A stretch of DNA of 64,000 nt from a bacterium HR40. Lineage in GTDB: Bacteria > Pseudomonadota > Alphaproteobacteria > Geminicoccales > Geminicoccaceae. This document shows positions 44,208-53,093 of this stretch, piece after piece. Both the position numbers and the translations under genes were made by a program. The stretch lies in assembly GCA_002898275.1 (NCBI GenBank), contig BEIQ01000002.1:372001-436000 (forward strand), in the 5' to 3' direction. The notes below the pieces were generated by a model, which saw nothing but the letters and a program-made list of their open reading frames with translations, was not told the origin of the DNA and searched no databases. How positions within the stretch are numbered: position 1 is the stretch's first letter; each line of letters opens with the position of its first letter.

Positions 44208-45452
44208 CTATTGGGTGAGACGCGCGAACAGCTCGGGCAGCAGGGATCCGCCGCGCGGGAGAATATCGAGCTCCGGCGGCGGCGGTAGCGGTCGCCCGTC
44301 GGGACCGAAGAGCGCGCGCACCCGTTCCACCGCCCGCGCGAGATCGCACACCGGCGGGGGAATCCGCCCCTCCGGCCAGGATTCGCCGAGCCACACGGCC
44401 CGGCCCTCTTCCACCTGGCGGCGATGGATCAGGCTGACGTCGCGGGTCAGCCGCCGCGGTCCGATGCGCATGCCGATACGGTAGATGGTCGGCCGTGGGT
44501 GCCAATCGGCCAGCCGTTCCAGGAGCGAGCGCCCGCGTATCCTCGCCTCGGGCGGCACCGGCGGCCGATGGGAACCGCGCCCCCGCGAGAGGTCGAAGAT
44601 GAAGACCGGCTTGCCGGTGGAACAGGCCTCGGCCAGCATCGACATGGAATCGCAGGTGACGACGATGCGTTCGGCCAAGCCCAGCAGGGCGAAATACGGG
44701 TTGTCCCGGTCCTCCGGGCGATAGCGGTAGAGGAAGTGCGGCACGTCGAGCTGCGCGGCGAAGGCATCGGCCGCTTTCGGCGGGGTGCGGGCGCTCGTGG
44801 TGGCGAGCACCGATCCGCCCCCCTCGCGGGCGAGCCGTGCCGCCCACCAACCGAGCACCGCGCCGTTCTCGCGGTCGAAATTGTAGGGGCCGGCCTGACC
44901 GCCGAGGAGGACGGCGACATAAGGGCGCGGCAGATGGGCGAGACGAGGACGCCAGCGCTCCGCCGCCTCGGCCAGGCGCTGCGGGGTCACGCGGTGGAGC
45001 GGCAGCTCGTTGTGCAGGATATTGGGCTTGTCGGGCAGGCGGTACTGCGGCGTCGTGACGATGAGATCGAAGCACTCGTGCAGCGCCCAGGGGCGTCCGA
45101 CGTGCACGAGCTTGATGCGATGGCGGCCGCCAGCTTGACGCTGGATCCAGCGCACGAGCGGTTCGTTGCGGCGGCCGGCGGAAATCACCAGCTCGGGCCA
45201 GGGCGGCTCGAGCGGGCTCGACCGGTCGCGCACCAGGCCCATGAGGGTCGGCCCCGCCAGCAGATTGGTGAGGAGCTCGGTGCGACGGTAGACCAGCCGC
45301 TTGATCTCGAACGGCCAGCCGAGCGCTTCGGCGAGCGCCAGGATCTGGGAGTTGTCGCCCGCCTTGTGACCCATCATCAGCCAGGTACGCGGCGGCCGGA
45401 AGTGTGTCCGCGGCGCCACGGGTCGAGGTGCGGCAAGGGAACGGTCTGCCAT
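44208..45452 (-). CDS. ELM1 (mitochondrial fission protein) family protein
   Basis: A 414-residue member of the ELM1/GRDP1 family (formerly DUF1022), common in Alphaproteobacteria and plants, whose bacterial function is unclear. Characteristic stretches are TWLMMGHKAGDNSQILALAE, WPELVISAGRRNEPLVRWIQ, KLVHVGRPWALHECFDLIVT, PQYRLPDKPNILHNELPLHR and VVTCDSMSMLAEACSTGKPV. The last two resemble glycosyltransferase GT-B folds such as LpxB or MurG, so a sugar-transfer role is conceivable. The ATG at 45452 is preferred to an upstream in-frame codon. It lies 19 bases after the acyltransferase gene, suggesting an operon concerned with the envelope. Confidence 0.85.
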   Translation of the reverse strand: MADRSLAAPRPVAPRTHFRPPRTWLMMGHKAGDNSQILALAEALGWPFEIKRLVYRRTELLTNLLAGPTLMGLVRDRSSPLEPPWPELVISAGRRNEPLVRWIQRQAGGRHRIKLVHVGRPWALHECFDLIVTTPQYRLPDKPNILHNELPLHRVTPQRLAEAAERWRPRLAHLPRPYVAVLLGGQAGPYNFDRENGAVLGWWAARLAREGGGSVLATTSARTPPKAADAFAAQLDVPHFLYRYRPEDRDNPYFALLGLAERIVVTCDSMSMLAEACSTGKPVFIFDLSRGRGSHRPPVPPEARIRGRSLLERLADWHPRPTIYRIGMRIGPRRLTRDVSLIHRRQVEEGRAVWLGESWPEGRIPPPVCDLARAVERVRALFGPDGRPLPPPPELDILPRGGSLLPELFARLTQ

Positions 45453-45471
45453 GGCCGACGACACCCTCGCC

Positions 45472-46452
45472 TCAGGCGGCCGTGACCGCTCGCCGGCGGT
45501 TGGCACGCAGTTTCGGATCCTCGGGCCCCTTGGGCCAGCGCCGCTTGGCGCACAGCCATTCGCCCGGGCGTGCCCGGATCCAGTCCTCGAACAGCCGATT
45601 GAGCCGCGCGGTCATGGCGAGGGCAGCCTCCCGCCGGTCGCGGACCGGCGCTTCCGGCTCGATCGGCTCGTAGACGGTGATGCGCAGGTCGAGACCGTCC
45701 AGCCGTTCCACCCGCACCGGGACCAGGGGCAACCCATGACGCAACGCCAGACGGGCCGGTGTCACCGCGGTCTGCGCCTCCCGACCGAAGAAGGGAACGA
45801 GCTCGCCGTCATCGAACCGCTGGTCCACGAGCAGACCCAGGCTATGGCCTTCGGCGAGCGCCTTCGGCAGCAGCCGCGCCGATTCTCCCACCGCTACGAG
45901 ACGGGCTCGCAACGCCTGCCGCCGACGGGCAATCAGGCGATCGAGAAGGGGGTTGGTCTGGCGGGCGTGGACCACCGTGACAGGCAGGCTCCAGCGGTTC
46001 GGGACGAGCGCGGCGAGCTCCCAGTTGGCGAGATGGGCACCGACGAAGATGATTTGCTGGCGCCGATTCCGAAGGTGGGGGCTGGCATGGTCGACGATCT
46101 CGACCCGCTCCGCCAGCTCGCCCTCGAGGAATCGCTCGAGGAAGGCGAACTCGGCCAGCACTCGACCGAGATTGCCCCAGATCGCGCGAGCGGTCTCCTC
46201 GTACCAGGCAGGATCGCGCCCGGGAAAGGCGATCGCCAGATTGGTCAGCACGTGCCGATGCTTGTAGCTTTTCGGCCCGAGCATACGGCCGAGTCTTTCG
46301 CCGAAGTTCGATGCGGCAGCGGGCCGGAGGCTGCGCGACAGAGCGAGCACGCCCGCCGCGAGCGCCGCTTCCGCCGTCCACAGGGGATGGCGAAGGAAGG
46401 GGAGTGGGCGTGCCCACCGTTCCAGGGTGCGACCGAGAAAATGCTTCGCCAC
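45472..46452 (-). CDS. Lauroyl/acyl acyltransferase of lipid A type (LpxL family)
   Basis: An inner-membrane-associated lysophospholipid acyltransferase-fold enzyme of 326 residues, of the LpxL/HtrB group that adds an acyl chain to lipid A. The catalytic HX4E motif is H140 to E145 in GAHLANWELAALV, and other family marks are TNLAIAFPGRDPAWYEETAR and SLGLLVDQRFDDGELVPFFG. A hydrophobic N-terminal region (about 22-41) may anchor it. The GTG at 46452 gives the usual N terminus AKHFLGRTLERWARPL; an ATG at 46479 is an alternative. It is followed by the ELM1-like gene within 19 bases, suggesting linked function. Confidence 0.88.
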   Translation of the reverse strand: MAKHFLGRTLERWARPLPFLRHPLWTAEAALAAGVLALSRSLRPAAASNFGERLGRMLGPKSYKHRHVLTNLAIAFPGRDPAWYEETARAIWGNLGRVLAEFAFLERFLEGELAERVEIVDHASPHLRNRRQQIIFVGAHLANWELAALVPNRWSLPVTVVHARQTNPLLDRLIARRRQALRARLVAVGESARLLPKALAEGHSLGLLVDQRFDDGELVPFFGREAQTAVTPARLALRHGLPLVPVRVERLDGLDLRITVYEPIEPEAPVRDRREAALAMTARLNRLFEDWIRARPGEWLCAKRRWPKGPEDPKLRANRRRAVTAA

Positions 46453-46573
46453 CGTTGTCGATCCGTCTTCCCCGCACATGCGACCGCGCTCGGCGGCTCA
46501 TCGGTTGCCCTCGGCACCGGGGAACCGGACCCGCAGGTGCGGTTCCCGCGCCGGCCGCACGTCGCCGTTCGGC

Positions 46574-46861
46574 TTAGGACTCGAAGATGCGATCGCCAAG
46601 CTGGTCGATGATTTGCCGCCCCTTGTGGATCGCGAACTCGGCCGCGTCTTCGGCGGTCGCGTGGGTGTCGGCGCGCACGAAACGATGTTCGAGCATACCT
46701 TGCGCCGTATGTTTGCGGATGATGCCAGCGGTCACGAACTGACCGCCTTGCGCGAGCGGGGTCGGCGTGATCGTGTACTCGCCGTAAGTGACCGGCTCCC
46801 GCTCCTCCCGCCGCTTGGCACCCGTACCGAGCAGGCGGCGCAGCCATCCTCCGACGGCCAT
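46574..46861 (-). CDS. HlyU family protein
   Basis: A 95-residue member of the HlyU family, named for a transcriptional activator of haemolysin in Vibrio; the alphaproteobacterial members are of uncertain role. The core TYGEYTITPTPLAQGGQFVT, then AGIIRKHTAQGMLEHRFVRA, TAEDAAEFAIHKGRQII and DQLGDRIF, fit the family. The ATG at 46861 has GGAG 8 bases upstream; the frame continues further without homology. Two adjoining genes face the same way: an arylformamidase-like gene upstream and the acyltransferase gene downstream. No haemolysin genes are nearby. Confidence 0.85.
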   Translation of the reverse strand: MAVGGWLRRLLGTGAKRREEREPVTYGEYTITPTPLAQGGQFVTAGIIRKHTAQGMLEHRFVRADTHATAEDAAEFAIHKGRQIIDQLGDRIFES

Positions 46862-46986
46862 AGCGTCGTCTCCAGCGTCTCCGTCCCGGTGCCCGATCGC
46901 CATAACTAGGTCGCGCCCGAGGCCGATCCAGCGCCCTTGATCGGGTGGCGGACGCGCTGCGCGCAAGCTTCCCGAGGAATCCGGCA

Positions 46987-47847
46987 CTACTCGCCGCGGA
47001 CAAGATCCAGAACGGCGGCGAAGAGCTCGCTGTCCGGCCGCTCCAGCTCCTCGAGGATGCGGAAATGGTCGAGGCCCTCCGCTTCGAGGAAGCCGCAGGT
47101 GAGTCCTTTCGCCAGGCAAGCCGCGTGGAAGTCCCGGCTCTGGCGGCGGAATTCGGCGGTCTCGGCACCGCCCACCGCGATCAAGAGCGGCGGCGCGCGG
47201 TCGGGAACGTGGAGGATCGGGCTCAGGCGCAGCACCTCGCCCCAGTCGAGCTGGAGGGTCGGCTGCAGCCAGGTCCAGGGAAAGGGTGCGAGGTCGAAGA
47301 GGCCGCTTATGGCAAGCCCGCCTTTCACCACATCGGCTGGAAGATCGTAGTCGCCCGGCCAATCGGTGAAGGCGGTCATGGCCACCAAATGCCCGCCGGC
47401 GGAATGTCCGGAAATGGTGATGCGTCCGGGATCGCCGCCGAACTCGTCGGCATGGCGGGCGATCCAGGCGACGGCCGCGCGGGCTTGGCGGACGATTTCG
47501 GTGACGCTCACCATCGGGCAGAGGGCGTAGTTGACGTTGACGAGGGTGATACCGGCCTCGACGAAGGCCGGGGCGAGAAAGGCGAAGTCGCGAGCCGCGA
47601 AGCGGCGCCAGTAGCCGCCGTGGAAGAAGACGTGCACGGGACGATCCCGGCCGGCTGGAAAGACATCGAGATGTTCGGCGCGGGTCGGACCATAGGCGAT
47701 ACCCAGCCGCGCCTCGAGCCGGTCGAGGACGGCGGCGCTGCGGGCGAGCCAGCCGCGGATCACCGCGTCGCTATCGGCTACCGCAGCGGCGGCGTTATAC
47801 TCGCGATCGAGTTCCTCCTGGGTCCGAAACTCACGGTAGAGCCTCAT
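46987..47847 (-). CDS. Alpha/beta hydrolase, arylformamidase-like
   Basis: A 286-residue serine hydrolase of the kynurenine-formamidase-like branch, predicted to be cytosolic. The oxyanion motif HGGYW is at 76-80 and the nucleophile is S149 in GHSAGGHL. The catalytic histidine is likely in GLDHFRIL near the C terminus, and the acid in VGGAETAEF-type sequence is an aspartate or glutamate. The N-terminal ELDREYNAAAAVADSDAVI resembles formamidases. It could hydrolyse N-formylkynurenine or another ester or amide; no kyn genes are nearby. The ATG at 47847 has GGGAGT about 6 bases upstream. Confidence 0.82.
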   Translation of the reverse strand: MRLYREFRTQEELDREYNAAAAVADSDAVIRGWLARSAAVLDRLEARLGIAYGPTRAEHLDVFPAGRDRPVHVFFHGGYWRRFAARDFAFLAPAFVEAGITLVNVNYALCPMVSVTEIVRQARAAVAWIARHADEFGGDPGRITISGHSAGGHLVAMTAFTDWPGDYDLPADVVKGGLAISGLFDLAPFPWTWLQPTLQLDWGEVLRLSPILHVPDRAPPLLIAVGGAETAEFRRQSRDFHAACLAKGLTCGFLEAEGLDHFRILEELERPDSELFAAVLDLVRGE

Positions 47848-48395
47848 CGTCCACTCCCTGCTCCAGAGCGGGATCGAACCCGGCAAGCATGTGGCCGCGA
47901 ATGGCTCGTTTTTCATCGGCGGGAATCGGCAGGACCAGCTTCCGAACGTCTCTTCGACCATCCCGCCGGCGCGATCCCGGCGGCGCCATGCCCGTTGGCG
48001 TTGTCATCTCGGGGTGAACCGAGCCCGCCGAAACCGCGCCGGATCCGGGCGGGAACTGCCGGGCGGTCGCCGCCCGTTCCGGCCGCGGAGACGAGGCCGT
48101 CGCACTGGGTGACGCGGACGGCCGGCCTCGCCCAAGCTGGGATGGTAGCGAGCTATCGACGGCAAGGCGACCTCGACCGCCGGCGGGCTGTCGGTGGCGG
48201 GAAGGGTGTCCTCGAAGGGGCTCTCCCCGCATCGCCGGACGATCGCGGAATTGCCCCGAGCGCTTCGATCAGGCCGCGGTCGCACCGAGCCGCGGCCGGC
48301 CACCGGCGAACCCTGCGAGCGGCCGTCGGGCGAGCCGGCATGGAGCACCCGCACTGCTCCGCCGCTCACCCTCGCGGCCGGCGCCTGGCGACGGC
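47848..48395. other. About 550 bases without a recognisable gene
   Basis: The space between the hydrolase and carboxypeptidase genes has only low-complexity, arginine-rich frames. I saw no homology, ribosome binding site or RNA gene. The sequence CGGGATCGAACCCGG at about 47868-47882 resembles a tRNA T-loop but lacks other tRNA parts. It must hold the hydrolase promoter. Confidence 0.5.
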
Positions 48396-49676
48396 TCAGC
48401 GCGAGGCCACGCGCACCGGTCCGTCATAACGGACGACGAGGCACTCGTGGCGGCGACGTTCGAGCTGACGACAGATCCTCTGCGCCTCCCTTTCCGAGAA
48501 GCCGGCCACCCGGGCTTCGTAGAACAGCTTGCGGCGACCCTTGCGGGGACTCACGTCGATCGTCCCGTCGAGCAGATCGGGGAATCTCCGCACCAGCGCG
48601 CGCGCCGCCCGATCGGCCTCGTCGCGCCGCAAGAAGCTGCCGATCTGGACGCCGAAGAGCGGTCCGTTGGCAGCCACCGGGGTGACCGGCGGTCGGGAGA
48701 GGCGAGCCGGCTGGGCGTCGGCGACGGCGGTGCGGGAGGGCGTCTGCGGACGGCTCCGCGGAGGTGCCGGATCTTGCTCGCGTCGGCCCACCGCACTGGC
48801 GGAACGTGCGGCGGGAGCTGCGGCGGGCGGAGTGGCCGGCCGCACGGCCGTCGCCTGGGCCACGCGGGTTCCGGCATCTTCGAGCTGCGCGAAGCCGAGA
48901 TCGAGCAAACCGGCGACCGTGCGGTCGCGGGCCGGCGCGGTAGGGCCGCCGACATAGACGGCGATGACCCGCTTGCCGTTGCGCACCGCCGAGGCCGCCA
49001 AATTGTAGCCGGAGGCGCGAATGTATCCGGTCTTGAGGCCGTCGGCGCCGCGGTAGAGCCGCAGAATACCATTGTGGCTGCGATGCACCCGTCCCTGCCA
49101 GCGGAATTCGGGTGCTGAGAAGTACCGGTAGAACTGCGGGAAATCCAGGACGAGGTGACGCGCGAGGGTGGCGAGATCGCGCACCGTCGTCTGCTGGCGA
49201 TCGTCGGGGAGGCCCGAGGCATTGGCGAACGTGGTGCGGCTCATACCCAACGTCCGCGCCCGTCGCGTCATCGCCTGCGCGAACTCCTGTTCGCTGCCGG
49301 CGAGGGCCTCCGCCACCACCACGGCCACGTCGTTGGCCGACTTCACCACCAGGGCGCGGATCGCATCCTCGACCCGGATGGATTCACCCGCGGCCAGCCC
49401 GAGCCGCGAGGCCGGCATGGCGGCGGCACGAGCAGAGACCGGGAGCCTGTCGTCGAGCTTGAGCTCGCCCCGATCCACCGCCTCGAACAGCAGGTAGAGA
49501 GTCATCATTTTGGTGAGCGAGGCAGGATAGATCGGCAGATCCGCTCCCCGCTCGTGCAGCACGCGGCCGTTGCCAGCCTCCACCACGATCGCCGCTTCGG
49601 TACGCGCATACGCCGCACCGGCAGACGGAAGCCAGAGGATCCAGATCGCGAACACGAGACGCCAATACGGTTTCAC
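48396..49676 (-). CDS. D-alanyl-D-alanine carboxypeptidase with SPOR domain
   Basis: A 426-residue S11-family peptidase (DacA/DacC-type PBP) that trims the terminal D-alanine of peptidoglycan stem peptides in the periplasm. A signal segment (about 8-24) is followed by the three active-site motifs: SLTK (53-56), SAN (113-115) and KTG (215-217). After a proline/alanine linker, residues about 345-425 form a SPOR domain (FGVQIGSFLRRDEADRAARA) that binds denuded septal glycan. The GTG at 49676 has GGAGGA about 5 bases upstream. This domain combination is common in Alphaproteobacteria. Confidence 0.92.
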   Translation of the reverse strand: MKPYWRLVFAIWILWLPSAGAAYARTEAAIVVEAGNGRVLHERGADLPIYPASLTKMMTLYLLFEAVDRGELKLDDRLPVSARAAAMPASRLGLAAGESIRVEDAIRALVVKSANDVAVVVAEALAGSEQEFAQAMTRRARTLGMSRTTFANASGLPDDRQQTTVRDLATLARHLVLDFPQFYRYFSAPEFRWQGRVHRSHNGILRLYRGADGLKTGYIRASGYNLAASAVRNGKRVIAVYVGGPTAPARDRTVAGLLDLGFAQLEDAGTRVAQATAVRPATPPAAAPAARSASAVGRREQDPAPPRSRPQTPSRTAVADAQPARLSRPPVTPVAANGPLFGVQIGSFLRRDEADRAARALVRRFPDLLDGTIDVSPRKGRRKLFYEARVAGFSEREAQRICRQLERRRHECLVVRYDGPVRVASR

Positions 49677-49806
49677 GACTCCTCCGATCGTGTCCGGCCT
49701 CGCTCCCTCGTCGTCGCTCGCTGCCGGCGGCCCGCATGTGACCCGGCATTGGCCCCGGGTCGGCCCCCTCAACCCAGGGTATATCCTTCAGGATACGGCT
49801 CTACCC

Positions 49807-50775
49807 TTACCCTTCCCTGCCGCTGTCCGCAACCGGTTCTAGCCACTTGCGGTAAACGAATCCCTTCGCCCCGTCGTCGAAGAGGATTTCCTTCCAGCCG
49901 CGTGTCTCGCCGAGCACGCGCACGGTCTCCCCTCGCCGGATGACTCGCACCACCGGATGCTCGTTGCTGGGACCGGCGCGCACATTCACCGCCGCCACCG
50001 CTTGCCAACGCCTCTCCTCCGTCGCCGCCTCCGTCGTTTCCGGCCGTGCGGCGCTGGCTGCGGCAGCTGCGGCAGTCGCCGAAGTGGCGGCAGTCGCTTC
50101 GCTCCCCGGCGCAGGCGCGATGCCAGGAGCCGGTTTTGCGCCAACCGCCGCCGGCTGGGCGGCGGGAGAAGCGGGGCGATCGGGCATCGGTCGCGACGCC
50201 GCGGCGGCTGCCGCCTGTCGCGCTTCCTCGACGCGCGCGGCAAGCCGCTCTCGCGCCGCCGCGATCTCGGCATCGCCCGCCCGCCGTGTCTCGGCTTCGG
50301 CAAGGTCGCGGGCGGCTCCTTCGAGGTCGCCCATTTCCATCCGTACTTCGGCGCGCCGCAGCCAGGCCAGATGGTGCGACGGTTCGAGTTCGATCGCTCG
50401 ACCGAGGTCGTCGAGAGCCCGCTCGAATTCGCCGAAATTCGCCTGGGCGACGCCGCGCCGGGTATAGGCGACGCGGAGGTTGCGTAGCGCCGTCGGATCG
50501 CCCGGCACCAGCGCCAGCGCCTCGCGATAGTCGGCGATGGCTCGATCGAAATCGCCGAGCTCGTTGTAGACCACGCCGCGGTTGTTGTAGGCGAGGGCGA
50601 GCGCCTCGGCGTCGAGCTCGCCAGAGACGATCGCCCGCGTGTAGGCCTGCAAGGCTTCTTCCTTGCGGCCAGCGGCGAAGGCGTCGTTGCCTTGCCGGAT
50701 GTCGTCGATCGCCCCCGCCACTGCCCCGCTCGCCGACAGCAGCACGAAAACGAGAACCGCGATCAGTCGCGCCAT
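49807..50775 (-). CDS. TPR and SH3-domain periplasmic protein
   Basis: A 322-residue exported protein of unknown function. A signal peptide (1-20) is followed by at least three tetratricopeptide repeats (LALAYNNRGVVYNELGDFDR, RRGVAQANFGEFERALDDLG, LAWLRRAEVRMEMGDLEGAA), a coiled Ala/Arg-rich stretch, a Pro/Ala linker, and a C-terminal bacterial SH3 domain with VNVRAGPSNEHPVVRVI and GFVYRKWLEP. The layout suggests a scaffold for cell-wall enzymes. The ATG at 50775 is favoured by GGGGAGGAGC upstream. It sits between the carboxypeptidase and glmU on the same strand, so a shared wall role is possible. Confidence 0.82.
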   Translation of the reverse strand: MARLIAVLVFVLLSASGAVAGAIDDIRQGNDAFAAGRKEEALQAYTRAIVSGELDAEALALAYNNRGVVYNELGDFDRAIADYREALALVPGDPTALRNLRVAYTRRGVAQANFGEFERALDDLGRAIELEPSHHLAWLRRAEVRMEMGDLEGAARDLAEAETRRAGDAEIAAARERLAARVEEARQAAAAAASRPMPDRPASPAAQPAAVGAKPAPGIAPAPGSEATAATSATAAAAAASAARPETTEAATEERRWQAVAAVNVRAGPSNEHPVVRVIRRGETVRVLGETRGWKEILFDDGAKGFVYRKWLEPVADSGREG

Positions 50776-50812
50776 GACCTGCTCCTCCCCGGGGGCCGGT
50801 CGCACAGCCGCT

Positions 50813-52180
50813 TCAGCTCCCGTCCGCCCGGGAGCCCTCCCTTTTGCGACGTCGAAACCGCTCCCGCAATTCCGGTGCCCGATGTTCCAGAATGCGCTCG
50901 CGCGCCCGTGCGACCGCCACCGCCTCAGCCGGCACATCGACGGTGATCGTGCTGCCGGCGCCGACGATCGCGCCGGCGCCCACCGTCACCGGTGCGACGA
51001 GGGCAGTGTGGGAGCCGATGAACGCGTCCTCGCCGATGCGCGTCTCGTATTTGCCGAACCCGTCGAAGTTGCAGGTGATGGTGCCGGCACCGATATTGGC
51101 TCGCGCCCCCACCTCGGCGTCGCCGAGGTAGGTGAGATGATTGGCTTTGGCGCCGCGCCCGAGGCGAGCGTTCTTGGTCTCGACGAAGTTGCCGATGCGG
51201 GCGCCGGCGCCGACGCGGGTCCCGGGTCGCAGCCGCGCGAAGGGACCGACCTCGGCTCCCGCCTCGAGATACGCGCCTTCGAGATGGCTGAAGCTGCGGA
51301 TCACCGCTCCTGCCTCCGCTCGCACCCCGGGACCGAAGACCACATAGGGTTCGACCCGCACCCCGGCCTCGAGCTCGGTGTCGAAGGCGAAGAACACCGT
51401 CTCCGGGGCGGGCATCACCACGCCGCGGTCCAGCGCCGACGCCCGGGCCCGCGCCTGGAAGCGGGCCTCGAGGGCGGCAAGTTCGGCCTGCGAATTCACC
51501 CCCAAGCCCTCCTCCGTCGCTCCCCGGATCCAGATGCAAGAACGCCCGAGACGGCAGGCGAGCGCGACCATGTCCGTGAGATAGTACTCGCCCTTGTCGC
51601 GATGTCGCGGCAGTTGCTCGAGCAGCTCGCGAGCGCAGGCGAGATCGAGCGCCATGACTCCGGCGTTACAGGGCGCCGAGGCGAGGAGCGTGGCATCCGC
51701 CTCCCGTTCCTCGACGATGGCGAGAAGCCCCCCTTCTGCGTCGACCCGCAGACGCCCGTAACCGCTGCGATCCTCCGGCTCGATGCCGAGTACCGCCACC
51801 GCCGCCCCGCTGCGCTCGCGGCTCAGCACGAGGGCCTGCAGGGTCTCCGGCCGCAGCAATGGCGTATCGCCATAGACGACGAGCAGGGTTCCCGCTTCCG
51901 GCAGCTCGGGCAGAGCGCGGCGCACGGCATCGCCGGTGCCGAGCGGCGGATCCTGGACGACAACCGCGATGCCAGGGAGGATGCGACGGGCCGTTTCCGA
52001 CACGGCTTGGCCATCGGCCGCCACCACCAGCACCGTGCGCGCCGGAGCGAGGCGCGACACGCTGCGCAGCACGTGTGCCAGCAGGGGCGCCCCGGCGAGG
52101 GGATGCAACACCTTGGGTAGGGCGTTGCGCATACGGGTGCCCCGGCCGGCTGCGAGGACGGCAACAGCGATGGCTGCCAT
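50813..52180 (-). CDS. glmU: Bifunctional GlcNAc-1-P uridyltransferase / GlcN-1-P acetyltransferase
   Basis: GlmU acetylates glucosamine-1-phosphate and then makes UDP-GlcNAc for peptidoglycan and lipid A. The 455-residue protein has the uridyltransferase motif LAAGRGTRM (9-17) with lysine K23 in LPKVLHPLAG, and the C-terminal left-handed hexapeptide-repeat acetyltransferase domain (for example ARLRPGTRVGAGARIGNFVE, KANHLTYLGDAEVGARANIG, HTALVAPVTVGAGAIVGAGS). Length matches the family. The ATG at 52180 was chosen because the extra upstream frame has no homology. It diverges from gph and is 37 bases upstream of the TPR-SH3 gene. glmS is 3.8 kb away, on the same strand. Confidence 0.95.
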   Translation of the reverse strand: MAAIAVAVLAAGRGTRMRNALPKVLHPLAGAPLLAHVLRSVSRLAPARTVLVVAADGQAVSETARRILPGIAVVVQDPPLGTGDAVRRALPELPEAGTLLVVYGDTPLLRPETLQALVLSRERSGAAVAVLGIEPEDRSGYGRLRVDAEGGLLAIVEEREADATLLASAPCNAGVMALDLACARELLEQLPRHRDKGEYYLTDMVALACRLGRSCIWIRGATEEGLGVNSQAELAALEARFQARARASALDRGVVMPAPETVFFAFDTELEAGVRVEPYVVFGPGVRAEAGAVIRSFSHLEGAYLEAGAEVGPFARLRPGTRVGAGARIGNFVETKNARLGRGAKANHLTYLGDAEVGARANIGAGTITCNFDGFGKYETRIGEDAFIGSHTALVAPVTVGAGAIVGAGSTITVDVPAEAVAVARARERILEHRAPELRERFRRRKREGSRADGS

Positions 52181-52284
52181 GGGGATCTGCTGCTCCGCGA
52201 CGACCCTGGCGATGGACCTCTGGACGAGCAGCCGCACTTTAGCGAGATCCTGCCGGCCGACAATCGCCAAGCGGAGTGACGCCC

Positions 52285-52968
52285 GTGCTCCAAGCCCTGC
52301 CGATCGTCTTCGATCTCGACGGAACGCTGGTGCACACCCTTCCCGACATCGCCGCCGCGCTGTCGCGCGTCTTCACCGCCCACGACCTTCCGGCCCCGGA
52401 CGAGTCGCGTGTCCGGCGGATGATCGGCGATGGCGCACGAACCCTCGTCGCCCGCGCCCTCGAGGCCGCCGGCGTGGAAGCGGACGACGCGCGAATCGAC
52501 ACCCTCTACCGCGCCTTTCTCGACGACTATGGCGCCAACGCCTGCGTCGCCAGTCGGCCTTTTCCCGGCGTCATCGAAACGCTCGCCGAGTTGCACGGCC
52601 GGGGCCATCCCCTCGGCGTGTGCACCAACAAACCCGAGCGCTCCACCCATCTGCTCCTGGACGGTCTCGGTCTCGCACCCTTCTTCGCGGCGATCGTGGG
52701 TGGCGATCGCCTGCCGTTCCGCAAGCCCGACCCCCGCCATCTCGGTGCGGTGCTCGACCGGCTCGCCCCGCAGGACGGGACGACGGCGGTGATGGTCGGC
52801 GATTCGCGCAACGATCTGCTCGCCGCCCGCGGCCTCGGCATCCGCTGCGTCCTGGTGCGCCACGGCTACGGCGAGGACTGCGCCGACGAGCTGGGTGCCG
52901 ATCTGGTGATCGACGGCTTTGCCGATCTGCCCGCCGCCATCCGCGAGCTCACGGCGAGCCGGGGATAG
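52285..52968 (+). CDS. gph: Phosphoglycolate phosphatase
   Basis: A 227-residue HAD hydrolase that dephosphorylates 2-phosphoglycolate formed by DNA repair or oxygenation. HAD motif I is FDLDGTLVHTLPD with nucleophile D10 and acid D12, motif II is LGVCTNKP, motif III is PFRKPDP, and motif IV is MVGDSRNDLLAAR. The helical cap is the C1 type used by Gph. The GTG at 52285 has GGAG 8 bases upstream; a GTG at 52276 is the alternative. It diverges from glmU and is 125 bases before the ABC ATPase on the same strand. Confidence 0.9.
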   Translation: MLQALPIVFDLDGTLVHTLPDIAAALSRVFTAHDLPAPDESRVRRMIGDGARTLVARALEAAGVEADDARIDTLYRAFLDDYGANACVASRPFPGVIETLAELHGRGHPLGVCTNKPERSTHLLLDGLGLAPFFAAIVGGDRLPFRKPDPRHLGAVLDRLAPQDGTTAVMVGDSRNDLLAARGLGIRCVLVRHGYGEDCADELGADLVIDGFADLPAAIRELTASRG

Positions 52969-53093
52969 CCCCGCGAGGGTGGTCGGCGGGCGGCCTCGGC
53001 TGTCGGATCTTGTCACCGCAGCGGGCGGCTCCCATGATCGCCGCCGCAGGCGCGAGCAGCCCGCTTGGCGATGTCGGGGGAGGAGCAGGACGA

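Noticed and set aside
47868-47882. tRNA T-loop-like sequence CGGGATCGAACCCGG
   Set aside because: Stem pairing is imperfect and there is no D arm, anticodon arm, acceptor stem or CCA in the expected positions, so it is not a tRNA.
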